Shown piece after piece: positions 8,429 through 17,364 of a stretch of DNA of 64,000 nucleotides (the stretch's first letter is position 1; every line of letters begins with the position of its first letter). The position numbers were made by a program, and so were the translations under genes. The DNA is from Lacticaseibacillus hulanensis (GTDB lineage: Bacteria; Bacillota; Bacilli; Lactobacillales; Lactobacillaceae): assembly GCF_004010095.1 (NCBI RefSeq), contig NZ_RRYD01000009.1, positions 30,115-94,114 on the forward strand, written 5' to 3'. The notes under the pieces were generated by a model. That model saw nothing but the letters and a program-made list of their open reading frames with translations. It was not told the origin of the DNA and ran no database searches.

Positions 8429-9475
8429 TTAGCCCTCCGTTTGGAATTGTTCGAGGAAACGTACGTCATTGGTGTAGAATGCACGGATGTCATCCACCCC
8501 GTACTTCAGCATTGCCAGTCGGTCGGGACCAACCCCAAAGGCGAACCCGCCGTATACTTCGGGGTCAACGCCCGCTGCCGTGAGCACGTTCGGGTGCACC
8601 ATGCCGGCACCAAGCACTTCAATCCAGCCGCTGTACTTGCAGACGCTGCAACCAGCGCCACCGCACTTGAAGCAGGAAATATCAACTTCAACGCTTGGTT
8701 CCGTGAATGGGAAGTACGATGGACGCAGGCGAATCTTGCGCTCTGCCCCCAAGACGTGCTTGGCCATTGCCAGCAGCGTCCCCTTGAGGTCCGCCATGGT
8801 GATGTGCTTGTCAATCACAAGGCCTTCCATCTGGTGGAACTGGTGACTGTGCGTCGCGTCATCGGTGTCGCGCCGGTAAACGCGCCCGGGGCTGACCATC
8901 TTGAGTGGGCCCTTGGCGAAGTCGTGGTGTTCCAGCGTCCGCGCCTGGCTAGCGGAGGTTTGGGTCCGCATGAGCAACTGCTGGTCGATGTAGAACGTGT
9001 CCTGCATGTCCCGTGCTGGGTGGTCAGCCGGAATGTTCAGCATTTCGAAGTTGTAGTGGTCTTCTTCAACTTCGTAGCCGTCAACCACCTGGTAACCCAT
9101 GCCCATGAAGAAGTCTTCGAGATCATCAATGGTCTGCTGCAGAATGTGTGGCGTCCCCGTGCGGACTGGACTACCGGGTAAGGTAACGTCGACAGTTTCC
9201 TTGGCCAACTTTGCGGCAATCTCCTGCTGCTCGAGCACTTTTTTCTGCTGCTCAATTGCTTCCTTCAGTTCATCGCGCACCGCATTGGCGAAGGCCCCAA
9301 CCTTAGGCCGCTCACTGGCTTCAAGGTCACGCATCCCGCGCAGTACTTCGGTGATGGGGCCCTTCTTACCGAGCAGGTTGACCCGAATCTTATCGAGGTC
9401 CCCCAGTTCTTTTGACTCTTCAATGCGCTTTTGATTTTCCTGCTTTAGCGCAAGCAGGCGATCTTGTAAACTCAT
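8429..9475 (-). CDS. pheS: Phenylalanine--tRNA ligase alpha subunit
   Basis: This 348-residue class II synthetase subunit has an N-terminal coiled coil (about 1-90) for tRNA contact. The catalytic core follows, with [15 protein letters not shown], motif 2 around [20 protein letters not shown] and motif 3 [15 protein letters not shown] cysteine-rich insert ([17 protein letters not shown]) is usual in bacterial PheS. The start at 9475 ([12 protein letters not shown]) is chosen because AAAGGA lies 7-12 nt upstream. The frame runs open further into the T-box leader but lacks family similarity there. Expression is controlled by the Phe T-box immediately upstream. Confidence 0.97.
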   Translation of the reverse strand: MSLQDRLLALKQENQKRIEESKELGDLDKIRVNLLGKKGPITEVLRGMRDLEASERPKVGAFANAVRDELKEAIEQQKKVLEQQEIAAKLAKETVDVTLPGSPVRTGTPHILQQTIDDLEDFFMGMGYQVVDGYEVEEDHYNFEMLNIPADHPARDMQDTFYIDQQLLMRTQTSASQARTLEHHDFAKGPLKMVSPGRVYRRDTDDATHSHQFHQMEGLVIDKHITMADLKGTLLAMAKHVLGAERKIRLRPSYFPFTEPSVEVDISCFKCGGAGCSVCKYSGWIEVLGAGMVHPNVLTAAGVDPEVYGGFAFGVGPDRLAMLKYGVDDIRAFYTNDVRFLEQFQTEG

Positions 9476-9541
9476 TGCTATTCCTTTCTGCACCATTTGG
9501 CGCGTACAGCTTCGCGATATCCGCAAAATATTTTTGGACAC

Positions 9542-9798
9542 AAAAAAATCCCTAACCGTCATCTACATGACGATTAGGGACGAACTGATAGCCGCGGTAC
9601 CACCCTAGTTTGCAAAAGCACACTTCATTAGGCGAATAACGGCCGCAACCGGACTCCGCCGCGCTAGCTAACGGAATCAGCTCAGAAAATGAATACGGGT
9701 ACGAAGCACTTGGGAACCTTACAGTCGGTGGGTCCCATTTCCTGAAAGTGCCGCAATACCTGCGTTTTCTTCAACGCTGTTAAATCATTACTCTAAAC
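9542..9798 (-). ncRNA. T-box leader (Phe) of pheST
   Basis: On the minus strand this leader carries the T-box core AGGGTGGTACCGCG (9593-9606). A rho-independent terminator follows (stem 9549-9562 with 9567-9580, then seven T residues). The 5' half folds as a long stem I. The proposed specifier is TTC (9691-9693) followed by A, matching phenylalanine. T-box leaders bind uncharged tRNA through the specifier and the 5'-UGGN-3' bulge, favouring the antiterminator and hence pheST transcription. The specifier assignment is an inference from sequence order. Confidence 0.93.
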
Positions 9799-9827
9799 AG
9801 CATAGTCGCGTCAGGCCAACTAGTCAA
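9799..9827 (-). promoter_or_regulatory. Promoter of pheST T-box transcript
   Basis: On the minus strand there is TTGACT (9822-9827), a 17-bp spacer and TATGCT (9799-9804), immediately before the T-box leader. The -35 box overlaps the stop codon of the HxlR gene. Confidence 0.85.
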
Positions 9828-10176
9828 CACATTCCTCATCGGAAAGCCAAACATCACCCCAGGCGTGGGCGCTGGCGAGTACGTCAGACAAAGCCTCACC
9901 CTTTGGTGTCAAGCGGTATTCAATGAGCGCAGAATCGGAGTGGGTCAAACGTTCAACCAGCCCTTCGCCTTCAAGTTCCTTGAGGCGTTCAACCAGCACA
10001 CGGTCGGAGCACTTGGTTACTGCACTAGCAATGTCCTTGAAGCGACGTGGGCCGCCTAGGAGAACATCCAGAATCAGTCCGTTCCACTTCTTACCCAAAA
10101 TGGTGAATGTCTTCTGAAAATGCGGGCAAATCACCCTATCATTCGTCTGCGTACACGGTTTAGCTACGGTTTGCAT
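9820..10176 (-). CDS. HxlR-family winged helix transcriptional regulator
   Basis: This 118-residue protein has the full HxlR domain. It begins near the conserved VICPHFQKTFTILGKKW. A helix-turn-helix follows (PRRFKDIASAVTKCSDRVLVERLKELE), then the wing (GLVERLTHSDSALIEYRLTPKG). Members are usually dimeric repressors or activators of neighbouring stress or catabolic genes, and some use the Cys in the CP motif as a redox or electrophile sensor. No adjacent target is evident because its neighbours are pheS and yidC. The ATG at 10176 has a GGGGGA ribosome-binding site. An in-frame TTG 15 nt upstream overlaps that site and is rejected. The inducer is unknown. Confidence 0.88.
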   Translation of the reverse strand: MQTVAKPCTQTNDRVICPHFQKTFTILGKKWNGLILDVLLGGPRRFKDIASAVTKCSDRVLVERLKELEGEGLVERLTHSDSALIEYRLTPKGEALSDVLASAHAWGDVWLSDEECVD

Positions 10177-10258
10177 TCTAATATCCCCCAACGTTTGCTT
10201 ACGTTTTGATAGTTACTTTATATAAGTATAACGCAACTTGACGCCTTTGCAAGCAAAA

Positions 10259-10290
10259 CGGGTGCAGAAAATGGTTAATTTCCGCACCCA
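10259..10290 (-). terminator. Terminator of yidC
   Basis: The minus strand has GGGTGCGGAAA, an 8-nt loop and TTTCTGCACCC, followed by GTTTTG. It lies 27 nt past the yidC stop. Confidence 0.7.
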
Positions 10291-10316
10291 TTCGGCCTAA
10301 AAGCGAGGCTATCGCG

Positions 10317-11345
10317 TTATTCGCGCTTTTGCTTGCCCGCGTTACGTGCACGCAGGTCTTCCTCGGCGTCCCCCACGGTTGTTTCCGTGCTGGAGGCGCT
10401 GCTCTGATTGCCATCAGGTTGTGCACCAGCGGCCATGCCCATTGCGGCAAGGCTGTCTGGCATTGGCGCGCGATCATTAATTCTGCCATCCGCGTCAAAC
10501 ATGTCTGGTTTAACCACCTCAACAACCGGCTTCTTGGTGAACTCTTCGTCCAGTCGCTTGCGAATTCCCGGTGTGATGATGAAACTCAAGATGGCCTGCT
10601 GAATTACCATAATCAGCCCAGTACCGAAGAAGTAGAGGGTCAGCCCGGCAGGAGCCGAGACACTAATGAAGAAGGTCATCATTGGCGAGAAGATAACCAT
10701 CGTACTCATCGTCTTGCGTTGTTCGGCAGGAGCCGTGTACAACATCATCAGGCTCTGAACCGCGTACAGCGCAGAGGCGATGATGGTCAGCCAGAAGCTT
10801 GGGTCCCCCAGCTGAAAGCCGAAGAACGTGCTCTTGGAAATTTCAGGCGAGTACGCGACAGCGTAGTACAACCCGGAGAAGATTGGCAGTTGCAGCAACA
10901 GGACCAAGCACCCCGAGGTTGATGGCATCATGCTGCTGCCGTTCTTCTTGTAGACGTCCTGCATCAGCCCGTTGATGCGCATGGTTTCTTGCTGGCCGCT
11001 AGACACCTTCGCCGCTTTTTGGAGCAAATCAAGCTGGGGCTTCAGCACCTTGGCTTTTTCCTGCTGCATTGCGGAACCGCGCTGCTGCTTGAGCATGCTT
11101 GGCATCAGCACAATCCGGACGAACAACGTGATCAGCAGGATGGCAAAACCGTAACCATTGCCGCCAATCTGGGTTGAAATCCATTCCAGCAGGTGCTGAA
11201 TTGGCACCCCGATGTACTTGTAGATTGTCCCAAACGGAAAACCGTGGGGTGGAATCTTGTATGTGTTCTTGTTCGTGCAGGCAGTGAGCAGCATTGCCAT
11301 CAGGCCAAGCCCACCAAACGTAAGAAGCCGTTTCGTTTTCTTCAT
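10317..11345 (-). CDS. yidC: Membrane protein insertase YidC/Oxa1 (lipoprotein form)
   Basis: This 342-residue protein has a lipoprotein signal peptide with lipobox MLLTAC (Cys23), typical of Gram-positive YidC. The five-helix Oxa1 core follows: a hydrophobic helix near 60-85, the cytoplasmic basic hairpin (about 85-125) and helices to about 265. A hydrophilic tail rich in acidic and Ser/Thr residues ends in AGKQKRE. YidC inserts membrane proteins alone or with SecYEG. A long basic tail marks the YidC2 paralogue that supports co-translational insertion; this tail is mixed, so paralogue assignment is uncertain. It lies next to acyP and the TrmH gene, a common Lactobacillales arrangement. Confidence 0.94.
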   Translation of the reverse strand: MKKTKRLLTFGGLGLMAMLLTACTNKNTYKIPPHGFPFGTIYKYIGVPIQHLLEWISTQIGGNGYGFAILLITLFVRIVLMPSMLKQQRGSAMQQEKAKVLKPQLDLLQKAAKVSSGQQETMRINGLMQDVYKKNGSSMMPSTSGCLVLLLQLPIFSGLYYAVAYSPEISKSTFFGFQLGDPSFWLTIIASALYAVQSLMMLYTAPAEQRKTMSTMVIFSPMMTFFISVSAPAGLTLYFFGTGLIMVIQQAILSFIITPGIRKRLDEEFTKKPVVEVVKPDMFDADGRINDRAPMPDSLAAMGMAAGAQPDGNQSSASSTETTVGDAEEDLRARNAGKQKRE

Positions 11346-11433
11346 GAAAAAAATCGTCCCTCTGTAGTCCCCATTATTGGCGTAACGCCCTGGAGTTGAT
11401 TGCTTCTAACTATACGATACGTGCCGGTTGCTT

Positions 11434-11715
11434 TCAACCCACAACTGCAAAACCGTCATAGGCCGGCACGGGGTCTAGGTCCTTGGCCTCGTAGGTTGAT
11501 ACCTGCCCGAACTTAGTGGGACTCTGCTTAATTTCCTGCACAAACGCAATCATCGCCGGCCGCTGTCCAACCGCGTGAATAATCACCGAACCGTCAGCCT
11601 GATTGGCAACATCGCCGCGAATCTGCAGCCGATCCGCCACCATCTTCGTTGCCCAGCGAAAACCAACGCCCTGGACCCGGCCAGCGACGCGAATTGTTAA
11701 TGCTTGTTCTGCCAT
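11434..11715 (-). CDS. acyP: Acylphosphatase
   Basis: This 93-residue protein has the acylphosphatase signature GRVQGVGFRWAT, whose Arg binds the phosphate. The second signature around GDVANQADGSV contains the catalytic Asn. It hydrolyses acyl phosphates such as 1,3-bisphosphoglycerate or acetyl phosphate in the cytoplasm. The start at 11715 is chosen because of a GGAG site about 10 nt upstream and normal family length (about 90). It is transcribed divergently from the TrmH gene. Confidence 0.94.
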   Translation of the reverse strand: MAEQALTIRVAGRVQGVGFRWATKMVADRLQIRGDVANQADGSVIIHAVGQRPAMIAFVQEIKQSPTKFGQVSTYEAKDLDPVPAYDGFAVVG

Positions 11716-11971
11716 CTTCTGCCACTCCTTACCAGCTAGCGGTGCCACTTCCCCGTCAGCGTTTTCTCAATACTTCTATCTTAACGCAATTGGCCAATTA
11801 CTGACCAGTTTCGGCGGGTATTTCTGGTCGACTGGCCGCCCATAATCCCTAACCGGCGACTTTTCCAGTTACTTTTTCAGAACCGCCGGCGCGCAATCGA
11901 TTAGATAACGCAAAATTCCTCAAGGTTTTCACGACTGGCGGCCCTGACTAATTCTTTCTGCCCGCCCCGTA

Positions 11972-11980
11972 TGCTATACT
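11972..11980 (+). promoter_or_regulatory. Extended -10 promoter element before the TrmH-type gene
   Basis: TGCTATACT fits the extended -10 form TGnTATAAT with one mismatch. It lies about 42 nt before the start codon. No clear -35 box is seen, as is common for extended -10 promoters. Confidence 0.6.
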
Positions 11981-12021
11981 TGAGTGCGGAATTAGTTGCG
12001 CAAACAGATTAGGAGGCGGGG

Positions 12022-12801
12022 ATGCGTCCCCACACAATAACTATGGAAAAAATTATGTCACCAAAGAACGACCACATTAAGTTGGCCAAAAAGTTGACGG
12101 TTAAAAAATACCAAAAAGACTACGACTGCTACCTGCTCGAAGGGCCACACTTGGTTCACGAAGCACTGAAGGCCGGCGTTGAACCCGACGTCATCTACAT
12201 CACCGACAAGTACGAGAATGACCGTGAATTGCGGCCTTTCTACAACAAGCTCGTCCTCGTGTCTGAAGATGTCGCTGAACACCTGAGCGCAACACCAACA
12301 CCTCAGGGGATGTTCGCGGTTTTGCCACTGCCCCACAACGAACTGCCTAAGCCTCTCAGTGGTAGTTTCCTGCTGCTCGATGGTATCCAGGATCCCGGCA
12401 ACGTCGGCACCCTGGTCCGGACGGCGGACGCTGCGGGTGTCGGGACGGTTGTGCTGGGCAAGCAGACCGCTGATGCCTTTTCACCAAAGGTATTGCGGGC
12501 AATGCAGGGCAGCCAGTTCCACATCAACGTGGTTAGCGGCGACTTGATTAAACTCACCGGCCAGCTCCAGCGCGCGGGCATTCCCGTCTACGGGACGGAA
12601 CTTAACGACCGGGCTAAGTCATACGGCGCCATCGCCAAGACCGACCGTTTCGCCCTCATCATGGGCAACGAAGGTAACGGCTTGCGGCCAGAACTGCTGG
12701 CCAAGACTGACGTCAACGTCTACATCCCCATGCGTGGGCGCGCAGAATCCCTGAACGTCGGGGTTGCTGCCGGGGTTGTCTTGTTCCACCTTCTCGGCTA
12801 A
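12022..12801 (+). CDS. TrmH-family (SpoU) RNA methyltransferase
   Basis: This 259-residue protein has an N-terminal SpoU substrate-binding domain (KLTVKKYQKDYDCYLLEGPHLVHEAL). A trefoil-knot SPOUT domain follows with motif 1 LDGIQDPGNVGTLVRTADA, motif 2 FALIMGNEGNGL and motif 3 IPMRGRAESLNVGVAAG. It methylates ribose 2'-OH in rRNA or tRNA using SAM; the exact target cannot be read from sequence. The ATG at 12022 sits 5 nt after AGGAGG. Family similarity starts at the internal ATG (12043), so the first seven residues are uncertain. It sits beside acyP-yidC and close to pheST, as in many Lactobacillales. Confidence 0.92.
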   Translation: MRPHTITMEKIMSPKNDHIKLAKKLTVKKYQKDYDCYLLEGPHLVHEALKAGVEPDVIYITDKYENDRELRPFYNKLVLVSEDVAEHLSATPTPQGMFAVLPLPHNELPKPLSGSFLLLDGIQDPGNVGTLVRTADAAGVGTVVLGKQTADAFSPKVLRAMQGSQFHINVVSGDLIKLTGQLQRAGIPVYGTELNDRAKSYGAIAKTDRFALIMGNEGNGLRPELLAKTDVNVYIPMRGRAESLNVGVAAGVVLFHLLG

Positions 12802-12816
12802 TAAGCGAAACCAAAC

Positions 12817-12846
12817 AATGGCCTGCACAAATGCGTGCGGGCCATT
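12817..12846 (+). terminator. Hairpin after the TrmH-type gene
   Basis: AATGGCC...GGCCATT with an inner TGCAC/GTGCG extension lies 16 nt past the stop. Only a short T-rich tail follows. Confidence 0.5.
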
Positions 12847-12870
12847 ATTGTACATACGGCTCCCGCACAC

Positions 12871-12903
12871 AAAAAAAGCCAGGCGTAAATGCCTGGCTTT
12901 TTT
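12871..12903. terminator. Bidirectional terminator
   Basis: The stem AGCCAGGC/GCCTGGCT is flanked by seven A and six T residues. It separates the convergent TrmH-type and HD-domain genes. Confidence 0.9.
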
Positions 12904-12904
12904 G

Positions 12905-13390
12905 CTACGCTTCAATCGCAGCAAGAATCTTCTGTTTGTATGGGTGCGAGAACTCGGCCACCGCCGCGTAATCATCCACCAGCGAAACAATGTAGCTTTC
13001 GATGTAGCGTGGGAACGCGAGCGTTGCGCCCCACATGTGTTTGATAATGATATCGCGTTCGACCTTGTTCAAGTCCGTCAAGTGCTCAGCGTTGTGCAAA
13101 GCGATGCGTGGGTGCACGTATGCGTGCGTCCCGAGGTCAAACTTGGTTGTGCGCCAGTCATAATAGAACAAGTCGTGAAGTAACCCTGCCCGTGCAGTTG
13201 AACGCACATCTAGGTGCATCTTCTTGGCAATCAGGTAGCTGGTGTAAGACACACGCAGAGAGTGCTCCAAGCGGTTACTGTGGTGGTGCTGCTTGAAGTC
13301 CGCAAGGTGTTGCACTTCTGGGGTTGCGAGCAAATCATCAATTAACGCGCGGTATTCCGTGTCTTCTTCCCACTGCCGATATAGTTCCAT
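12905..13390 (-). CDS. HD-domain phosphohydrolase
   Basis: This 161-residue cytoplasmic protein has HD superfamily metal-binding motifs: His in RLEHSLRVSYTSYLIAKK, the HD doublet in ARAGLLHDLFYYDW, a later His/Glu in RIALHNAEHL and an Asp in YIVSLVDDYAAV. Such proteins hydrolyse phosphate esters of nucleotides. The substrate is not deducible and no RelA/SpoT synthetase domain is attached. It is a single gene with an AGGAGGG ribosome-binding site 6 nt before the ATG. Small HD proteins of this size with a 'FYYDW' stretch are common in lactobacilli and usually annotated only at family level. Confidence 0.85.
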   Translation of the reverse strand: MELYRQWEEDTEYRALIDDLLATPEVQHLADFKQHHHSNRLEHSLRVSYTSYLIAKKMHLDVRSTARAGLLHDLFYYDWRTTKFDLGTHAYVHPRIALHNAEHLTDLNKVERDIIIKHMWGATLAFPRYIESYIVSLVDDYAAVAEFSHPYKQKILAAIEA

Positions 13391-13564
13391 TCATTACCCT
13401 CCTGGAAAGTCTGCGGCGACTTGGCCAAAACCAATCACGTGCCGCAAACATATATTTGCCACTATTGTAACAGGTATCCGGGGCTTTGCCCATCCCCTTA
13501 CTAAATGAAAGAAAAACGTAATAATTGCAAATACGCACGTTGAGTCCCAGACGGCCGCGACCGC

Positions 13565-13609
13565 AAAAAAAGGCCCACAGTGAAAGGCGGCTGCTCTTCA
13601 CTGCGGGTC
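13565..13609 (-). terminator. Terminator of the ArlRS-like operon
   Basis: A 13-bp stem (13572-13584 with 13597-13609, one wobble) is followed on the minus strand by seven T residues. It lies 25 nt past the kinase stop. Confidence 0.88.
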
Positions 13610-13633
13610 TGAACAATTCAGCTTTATTTGGTG

Positions 13634-15220
13634 TTACAGATTTGAATTCTTAATGTCGTCCGCAATGAGTGCTTCCGCATCACCATCGCCGTGGCTGGCG
13701 GCAAGCTCTTCTGCTCGCTCCGCCGTAATCCGCGGCAGGTTGATGCGGAAGACCGAACCGTAACCAAGCGAGGAATCAACGCTGATTTCACCGTGGTAGC
13801 CGTCAATCAGCTGTTTGGCAATGGCTAAACCGAGCCCATTACCACCCTTTTCCCGGCTCCGCGCCTTGTCGACCCGGTAGAACCGGCCGAACACGCGGTG
13901 CATGTTCTCGGGGCTAATCCCTTCCCCGAAGTCCTGCACGGCGATGTTCACCTCGGCGTCGCTGTTACCGATTGACACGTGAATTTCTTTGCGGTCCTTC
14001 GAGTACTTAACGGCGTTGTCCACCAGAATAATCAGCACTTGTTCTAGGTGATTGCGGTACATCTGGACCCACGAAGGCCCATCGAATTCATCCTCAAGCG
14101 TAATGTTGAAATCGGGGTGAATCATGCTCATGTCGCTGACCACCTGGTGGGCGAGTTGCTGCACCTCAACCACGGAATCGGCGTACATCAGGTCAACCTG
14201 GTCGGCACGTGTCAGATCAAGCATTTCCTGAATCAGGCTCTTCATCCGCGCAGTCTCCTGCAGCGACGCGGCCAGTGATTCATCCAGAACCTCTGGATCA
14301 TCCTTCCCCCACCGACTGAGCAGCTTCAGGTGCCCTTCAAGCACGGCGACTGGGGTCCGCAATTCGTGCGAAACGTCACCAACAAAATCGCTCTGCTGAT
14401 CCATGAAGCGCTGAATTCGGTCGAGCATGGCGTTGAACTCATTAATCAAGTGACTCATTTCGTCATTCGCGTTGATTTGTTCAATCCGCACGTCACTTTG
14501 CGGCTCGCTGTTGACCAGGTCAATGGTTGTCGTAATCCGCTTGATGGGCTTCAGGAACCGGCTGGCGAGCCAGAACCCAACCGCAAACGAGATAACAAAC
14601 GCGACGAGGGCCACAATGTAAATGGTCCGCGTAATGCGGTTCATCGTGGCGTGGAAATCAGTCATGGCGTTGGCAACCTGAATGTAGCCAATGCGCCGGC
14701 CGGTGTGGTCAGAGATGACCGCGACCCGCCCGACCATGCCGTCGAACTTCCCCCGGCGCTCATTCTTAATGGTCATCGGGGTGGTTCGGTGCAGTGGTTG
14801 GTGGTTGCCGCGCGAGTTGAAGACCACCTCGCCGGAACGGTTGAACACCGTCACGGTGATGTCCTCACGCGAAATTTTCTCAATCATCGAATCCGCAAAA
14901 ATAGAATCCTTGCCGCTCTCCGCGGGTGCATTCTCTTGGGTAATCGTGTTGCCTAATGAAGCATCTAGGCGTGGCCGAACGGATGACGGCGTTAGGTTGT
15001 CCGCGACTGGGGTGAGCCGGGACTCAACGGCGTTCACGGTATCGACGACCGTGGTACGCTCACGCTCCGCTAACGTCTGCCGCATCACGCCATAGATAAC
15101 GAGCGAAAAAACGATAAAGGTCAGGAAAATCCCGACCCCCACCGTTGCCGCCCACTTCCACCGAAGCGAAATGAACCGCTTCGGTTTGGGTTGTGCTACT
15201 TCTTCTTGCGAATCCGCCAT
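13634..15220 (-). CDS. Sensor histidine kinase, ArlS-like
   Basis: This 528-residue membrane kinase has TM1 at about 23-46, an extracellular domain of about 150 residues, TM2 at about 200-220 and HAMP at about 218-275. HisKA follows with FVGDVSHELRTPVAVLEGH (phosphorylated His285). HATPase_c has N-box DNAVKYS, G1 DFGEGI, F-box VFGRFYRVDKARSR and G2 GGNGLGLAI. It ends with an acidic tail. The start codon shares one base with the response regulator stop (TAATG), so the pair is translationally coupled. The regulator closely resembles ArlR of lactobacilli and staphylococci, so this kinase is called ArlS-like. The stimulus is unknown; ArlRS affects adhesion, autolysis and metal or redox responses in staphylococci. 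Confidence 0.9.
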   Translation of the reverse strand: MADSQEEVAQPKPKRFISLRWKWAATVGVGIFLTFIVFSLVIYGVMRQTLAERERTTVVDTVNAVESRLTPVADNLTPSSVRPRLDASLGNTITQENAPAESGKDSIFADSMIEKISREDITVTVFNRSGEVVFNSRGNHQPLHRTTPMTIKNERRGKFDGMVGRVAVISDHTGRRIGYIQVANAMTDFHATMNRITRTIYIVALVAFVISFAVGFWLASRFLKPIKRITTTIDLVNSEPQSDVRIEQINANDEMSHLINEFNAMLDRIQRFMDQQSDFVGDVSHELRTPVAVLEGHLKLLSRWGKDDPEVLDESLAASLQETARMKSLIQEMLDLTRADQVDLMYADSVVEVQQLAHQVVSDMSMIHPDFNITLEDEFDGPSWVQMYRNHLEQVLIILVDNAVKYSKDRKEIHVSIGNSDAEVNIAVQDFGEGISPENMHRVFGRFYRVDKARSREKGGNGLGLAIAKQLIDGYHGEISVDSSLGYGSVFRINLPRITAERAEELAASHGDGDAEALIADDIKNSNL

Positions 15221-15906
15221 TAGGACCGCATTACGTAGCCCGTACCCCGAACGGTCTGGATGTAACTCTGTTCACCAGGACGGTCAATCTTGTTCCGGAT
15301 ATAACGCACGTAAACATCAACGACGTTAGTTTCAACGTCAGAATTGTAACCCCAAACCTTGCTGAGGAGGACGTCGCGGGCCAGAACAACGTTGATGTTT
15401 TCCATCAGCGTGAGCAACAGTTCGTATTCACGCTTGGTGAGTTCGATGATGTCGTCACCACGGCGCACAATCCGGTTTTCCTTTTCGATAACCAGGTCAC
15501 GGTACTTGATGGTTGTCTGCTTGGCCTTGTTGGTTTCGTCCATGGAGTGCACACGCCGGAGCAATGCGCGCAGACGGGCGAGGAGTTCTTCAATGGCAAA
15601 TGGCTTAACGATGTAGTCATCTGCACCGTGGTCGAGCCCAGAGACACGGTCGATGACGGAATCACGCGCGGTCATCATGATGATTGGCGTGTTCTTCACC
15701 TGACGGACCCGCCGGCAGATTTCAAGACCGTTCAAATCTGGGAGCATCAGGTCAAGCAGAATTGCGTCCCAGTCTTCGTTCAGTGCGGCATCGAGCCCGG
15801 CACGACCGTTCATGTAAACTGCAGTTTCGTCGCCTTCATGCTTCAGTTCCAATTCAACAAAACGTGCCAAGTTCTTTTCGTCTTCAATAATCAAAATCTT
15901 ACTCAT
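15220..15906 (-). CDS. OmpR/PhoB-family response regulator, ArlR-like
   Basis: This 228-residue regulator has a receiver domain with the acidic cluster in ILIIEDEKN, phospho-acceptor Asp52 in AILLDLMLPDLNG, Thr in MMTARDS and Lys in VKPFAIEEL. A C-terminal winged helix (about 130-228) contains IELTKREYELLLTLM and VDVYVRYIRNKID. The receiver sequence DSVIDRVSGLDHGADDYIVK is typical of ArlR/CsrR-type regulators. It is the first gene of the two-gene operon, with an AAAGGAG site 12 nt before the ATG. A TATGAT -10-like hexamer lies near 15951. Confidence 0.92.
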   Translation of the reverse strand: MSKILIIEDEKNLARFVELELKHEGDETAVYMNGRAGLDAALNEDWDAILLDLMLPDLNGLEICRRVRQVKNTPIIMMTARDSVIDRVSGLDHGADDYIVKPFAIEELLARLRALLRRVHSMDETNKAKQTTIKYRDLVIEKENRIVRRGDDIIELTKREYELLLTLMENINVVLARDVLLSKVWGYNSDVETNVVDVYVRYIRNKIDRPGEQSYIQTVRGTGYVMRS

Positions 15907-16469
15907 TGCCGTTTTACTCTCCTTTAGTACCCGTTTTAATTTTCCGTTTAATCATACTCTCAGCACACTAAATTCCGCGCACTAAGTCGTTCCAGAAAAG
16001 AATATCACATTTTCTCATAATTAGCCAACTTAACCCGCACCACAATCGCTTTATGAGAATGAGAAAGTCCACGGACAATCTGCCAATTATGAACCCAAAC
16101 TGCCAATTTAACCTTCCTTATCCCCGCCCCATTGGGTTCTAACTTCCTCGCCGTTTTCACCAACTGGCTGGAAGTTACAGGGGGGCTTTGCAAAATGTTA
16201 ACACTAGTTCAATATATTGGTTCAAATAAACTGATTTTACGGTAAAATTAAACAAGTCATAATATAATTTATTGTACAGTCGTAGCTTGAGTAACAATTA
16301 TTCTATCTAGCCACATGCTCAATCAGCATAGAGCATAATGCTAACTATATCGATTCCAGATTTATCTGGAGCTGTATAGACAAACATTATTAAATCGTGA
16401 CTGGGCTATGACTGATGGTGTACCGTAGTTTTGAAAGTCGGTATTTACTATATTATTAGGGGGATTACA
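15907..16469. other. Intergenic region upstream of the two-component operon
   Basis: This 563-bp stretch becomes markedly A+T-rich after about 16200. It contains three similar short direct repeats of the form GCCAAnTTnAACC near 16022, 16081 and 16100. They are possible regulator sites for the divergent genes but unproven. A 62-codon frame at 16005-16193 lacks a convincing ribosome-binding site and is not called as a gene. Confidence 0.4.
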
Positions 16470-17270
16470 ATGGCAAGATATTGTGCGTATGATAACGAAA
16501 AAATAGGAATGATGGTAGGAAGCGTCACACTTGCAGATGGTAGTGTTCTGTGTAATAAGCACTGGGACAGGCTTGGCTTTAGCGGTTTTACCGGTGCATA
16601 CTCCAGTTTGCTAAACAAACACGACGTTGCAAAAATAATTGACGAAGGCCTAGACGGTGACAGGTACGTGGCAAGTCTGTCAGGTTTCGATACCACTTTC
16701 GAGTATGACAAACAGGCAAGCATTGGCAATTATATTCACGTTAGTCCTACTACAAAACAAATTCAAATTGGTGGAGCCGGCCTATTTAAATTTAAGCCAC
16801 AGGTTCAGGTTGGCTATAAGAATATTGTCTCTTATCACGTCGTTGAAGATGGTGATCAAATCATTGCTAAAAGTGGTGTCGGCCGAGCAATTGGCGGAGG
16901 ACTATTATTTGGCCCAGTTGGGGCAATCGTTGGTGGCGTCACTGGCAAGAAAAAATCTAAAAAAATTGTAACGGACCTACACATTGATGTTGTCGTATCT
17001 GACCGGCCAAAAAACAGCTACACCATATCAATTATCTCAACACAGACCAAACCGGGACTAGTTTTAACTAACGCACGAACAACAGCTGCGCAAATTTCTG
17101 CATTTATTGACAATATATTGGCACTACAGGAACAGGAGTCAACAGACACGGTGTCTGTTGCACAAAATGAAACTGCAAATGAAATTCGCCAGTTTAAGTC
17201 CCTTCTAGATGACGGCATCATTACCGAAGAAGAGTTCAATGCCAAGAAAAAAGAATTACTTGGGCTCTAG
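16470..17270 (+). CDS. SHOCT-domain protein with N-terminal zinc-ribbon-like motif
   Basis: This 266-residue protein has an N-terminal half-ribbon with Cys5 and a CNKHW motif (Cys28, His31) separated by KIGMMVGSVTLADG, resembling DUF4428-type ribbons. A middle beta-rich domain (about 70-200) includes a glycine-rich hydrophobic segment, GGGLLFGPVGAIVGGVTG. The C-terminal SHOCT helix pair is IRQFKSLLDDGIITEEEFNAKKKELLGL, written here in two parts: IRQFKSLLDDGIITEEEF and NAKKKELLGL. SHOCT domains mediate oligomerisation in many phage and membrane-associated proteins. The ATG at 16470 has an AGGGGG site 6-11 nt upstream. A+T content is higher than in flanking genes, and the gene lies next to an integrase remnant, so it is probably acquired. 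The biochemical function is unknown. Confidence 0.78.
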   Translation: MARYCAYDNEKIGMMVGSVTLADGSVLCNKHWDRLGFSGFTGAYSSLLNKHDVAKIIDEGLDGDRYVASLSGFDTTFEYDKQASIGNYIHVSPTTKQIQIGGAGLFKFKPQVQVGYKNIVSYHVVEDGDQIIAKSGVGRAIGGGLLFGPVGAIVGGVTGKKKSKKIVTDLHIDVVVSDRPKNSYTISIISTQTKPGLVLTNARTTAAQISAFIDNILALQEQESTDTVSVAQNETANEIRQFKSLLDDGIITEEEFNAKKKELLGL

Positions 17271-17364
17271 AAGAATATAGTCACAACGCATTCGTCAATA
17301 TACTATTCAGACAGACCACTAACTTTAAATCTGGGTTGATTGGTTTCTATGGAGGCCTAACATT

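Noticed and set aside
16005..16193. 62-codon minus-strand ORF upstream of the two-component operon
   Set aside because: No ribosome-binding site, no similarity to known proteins, and it covers the direct repeats that look regulatory.
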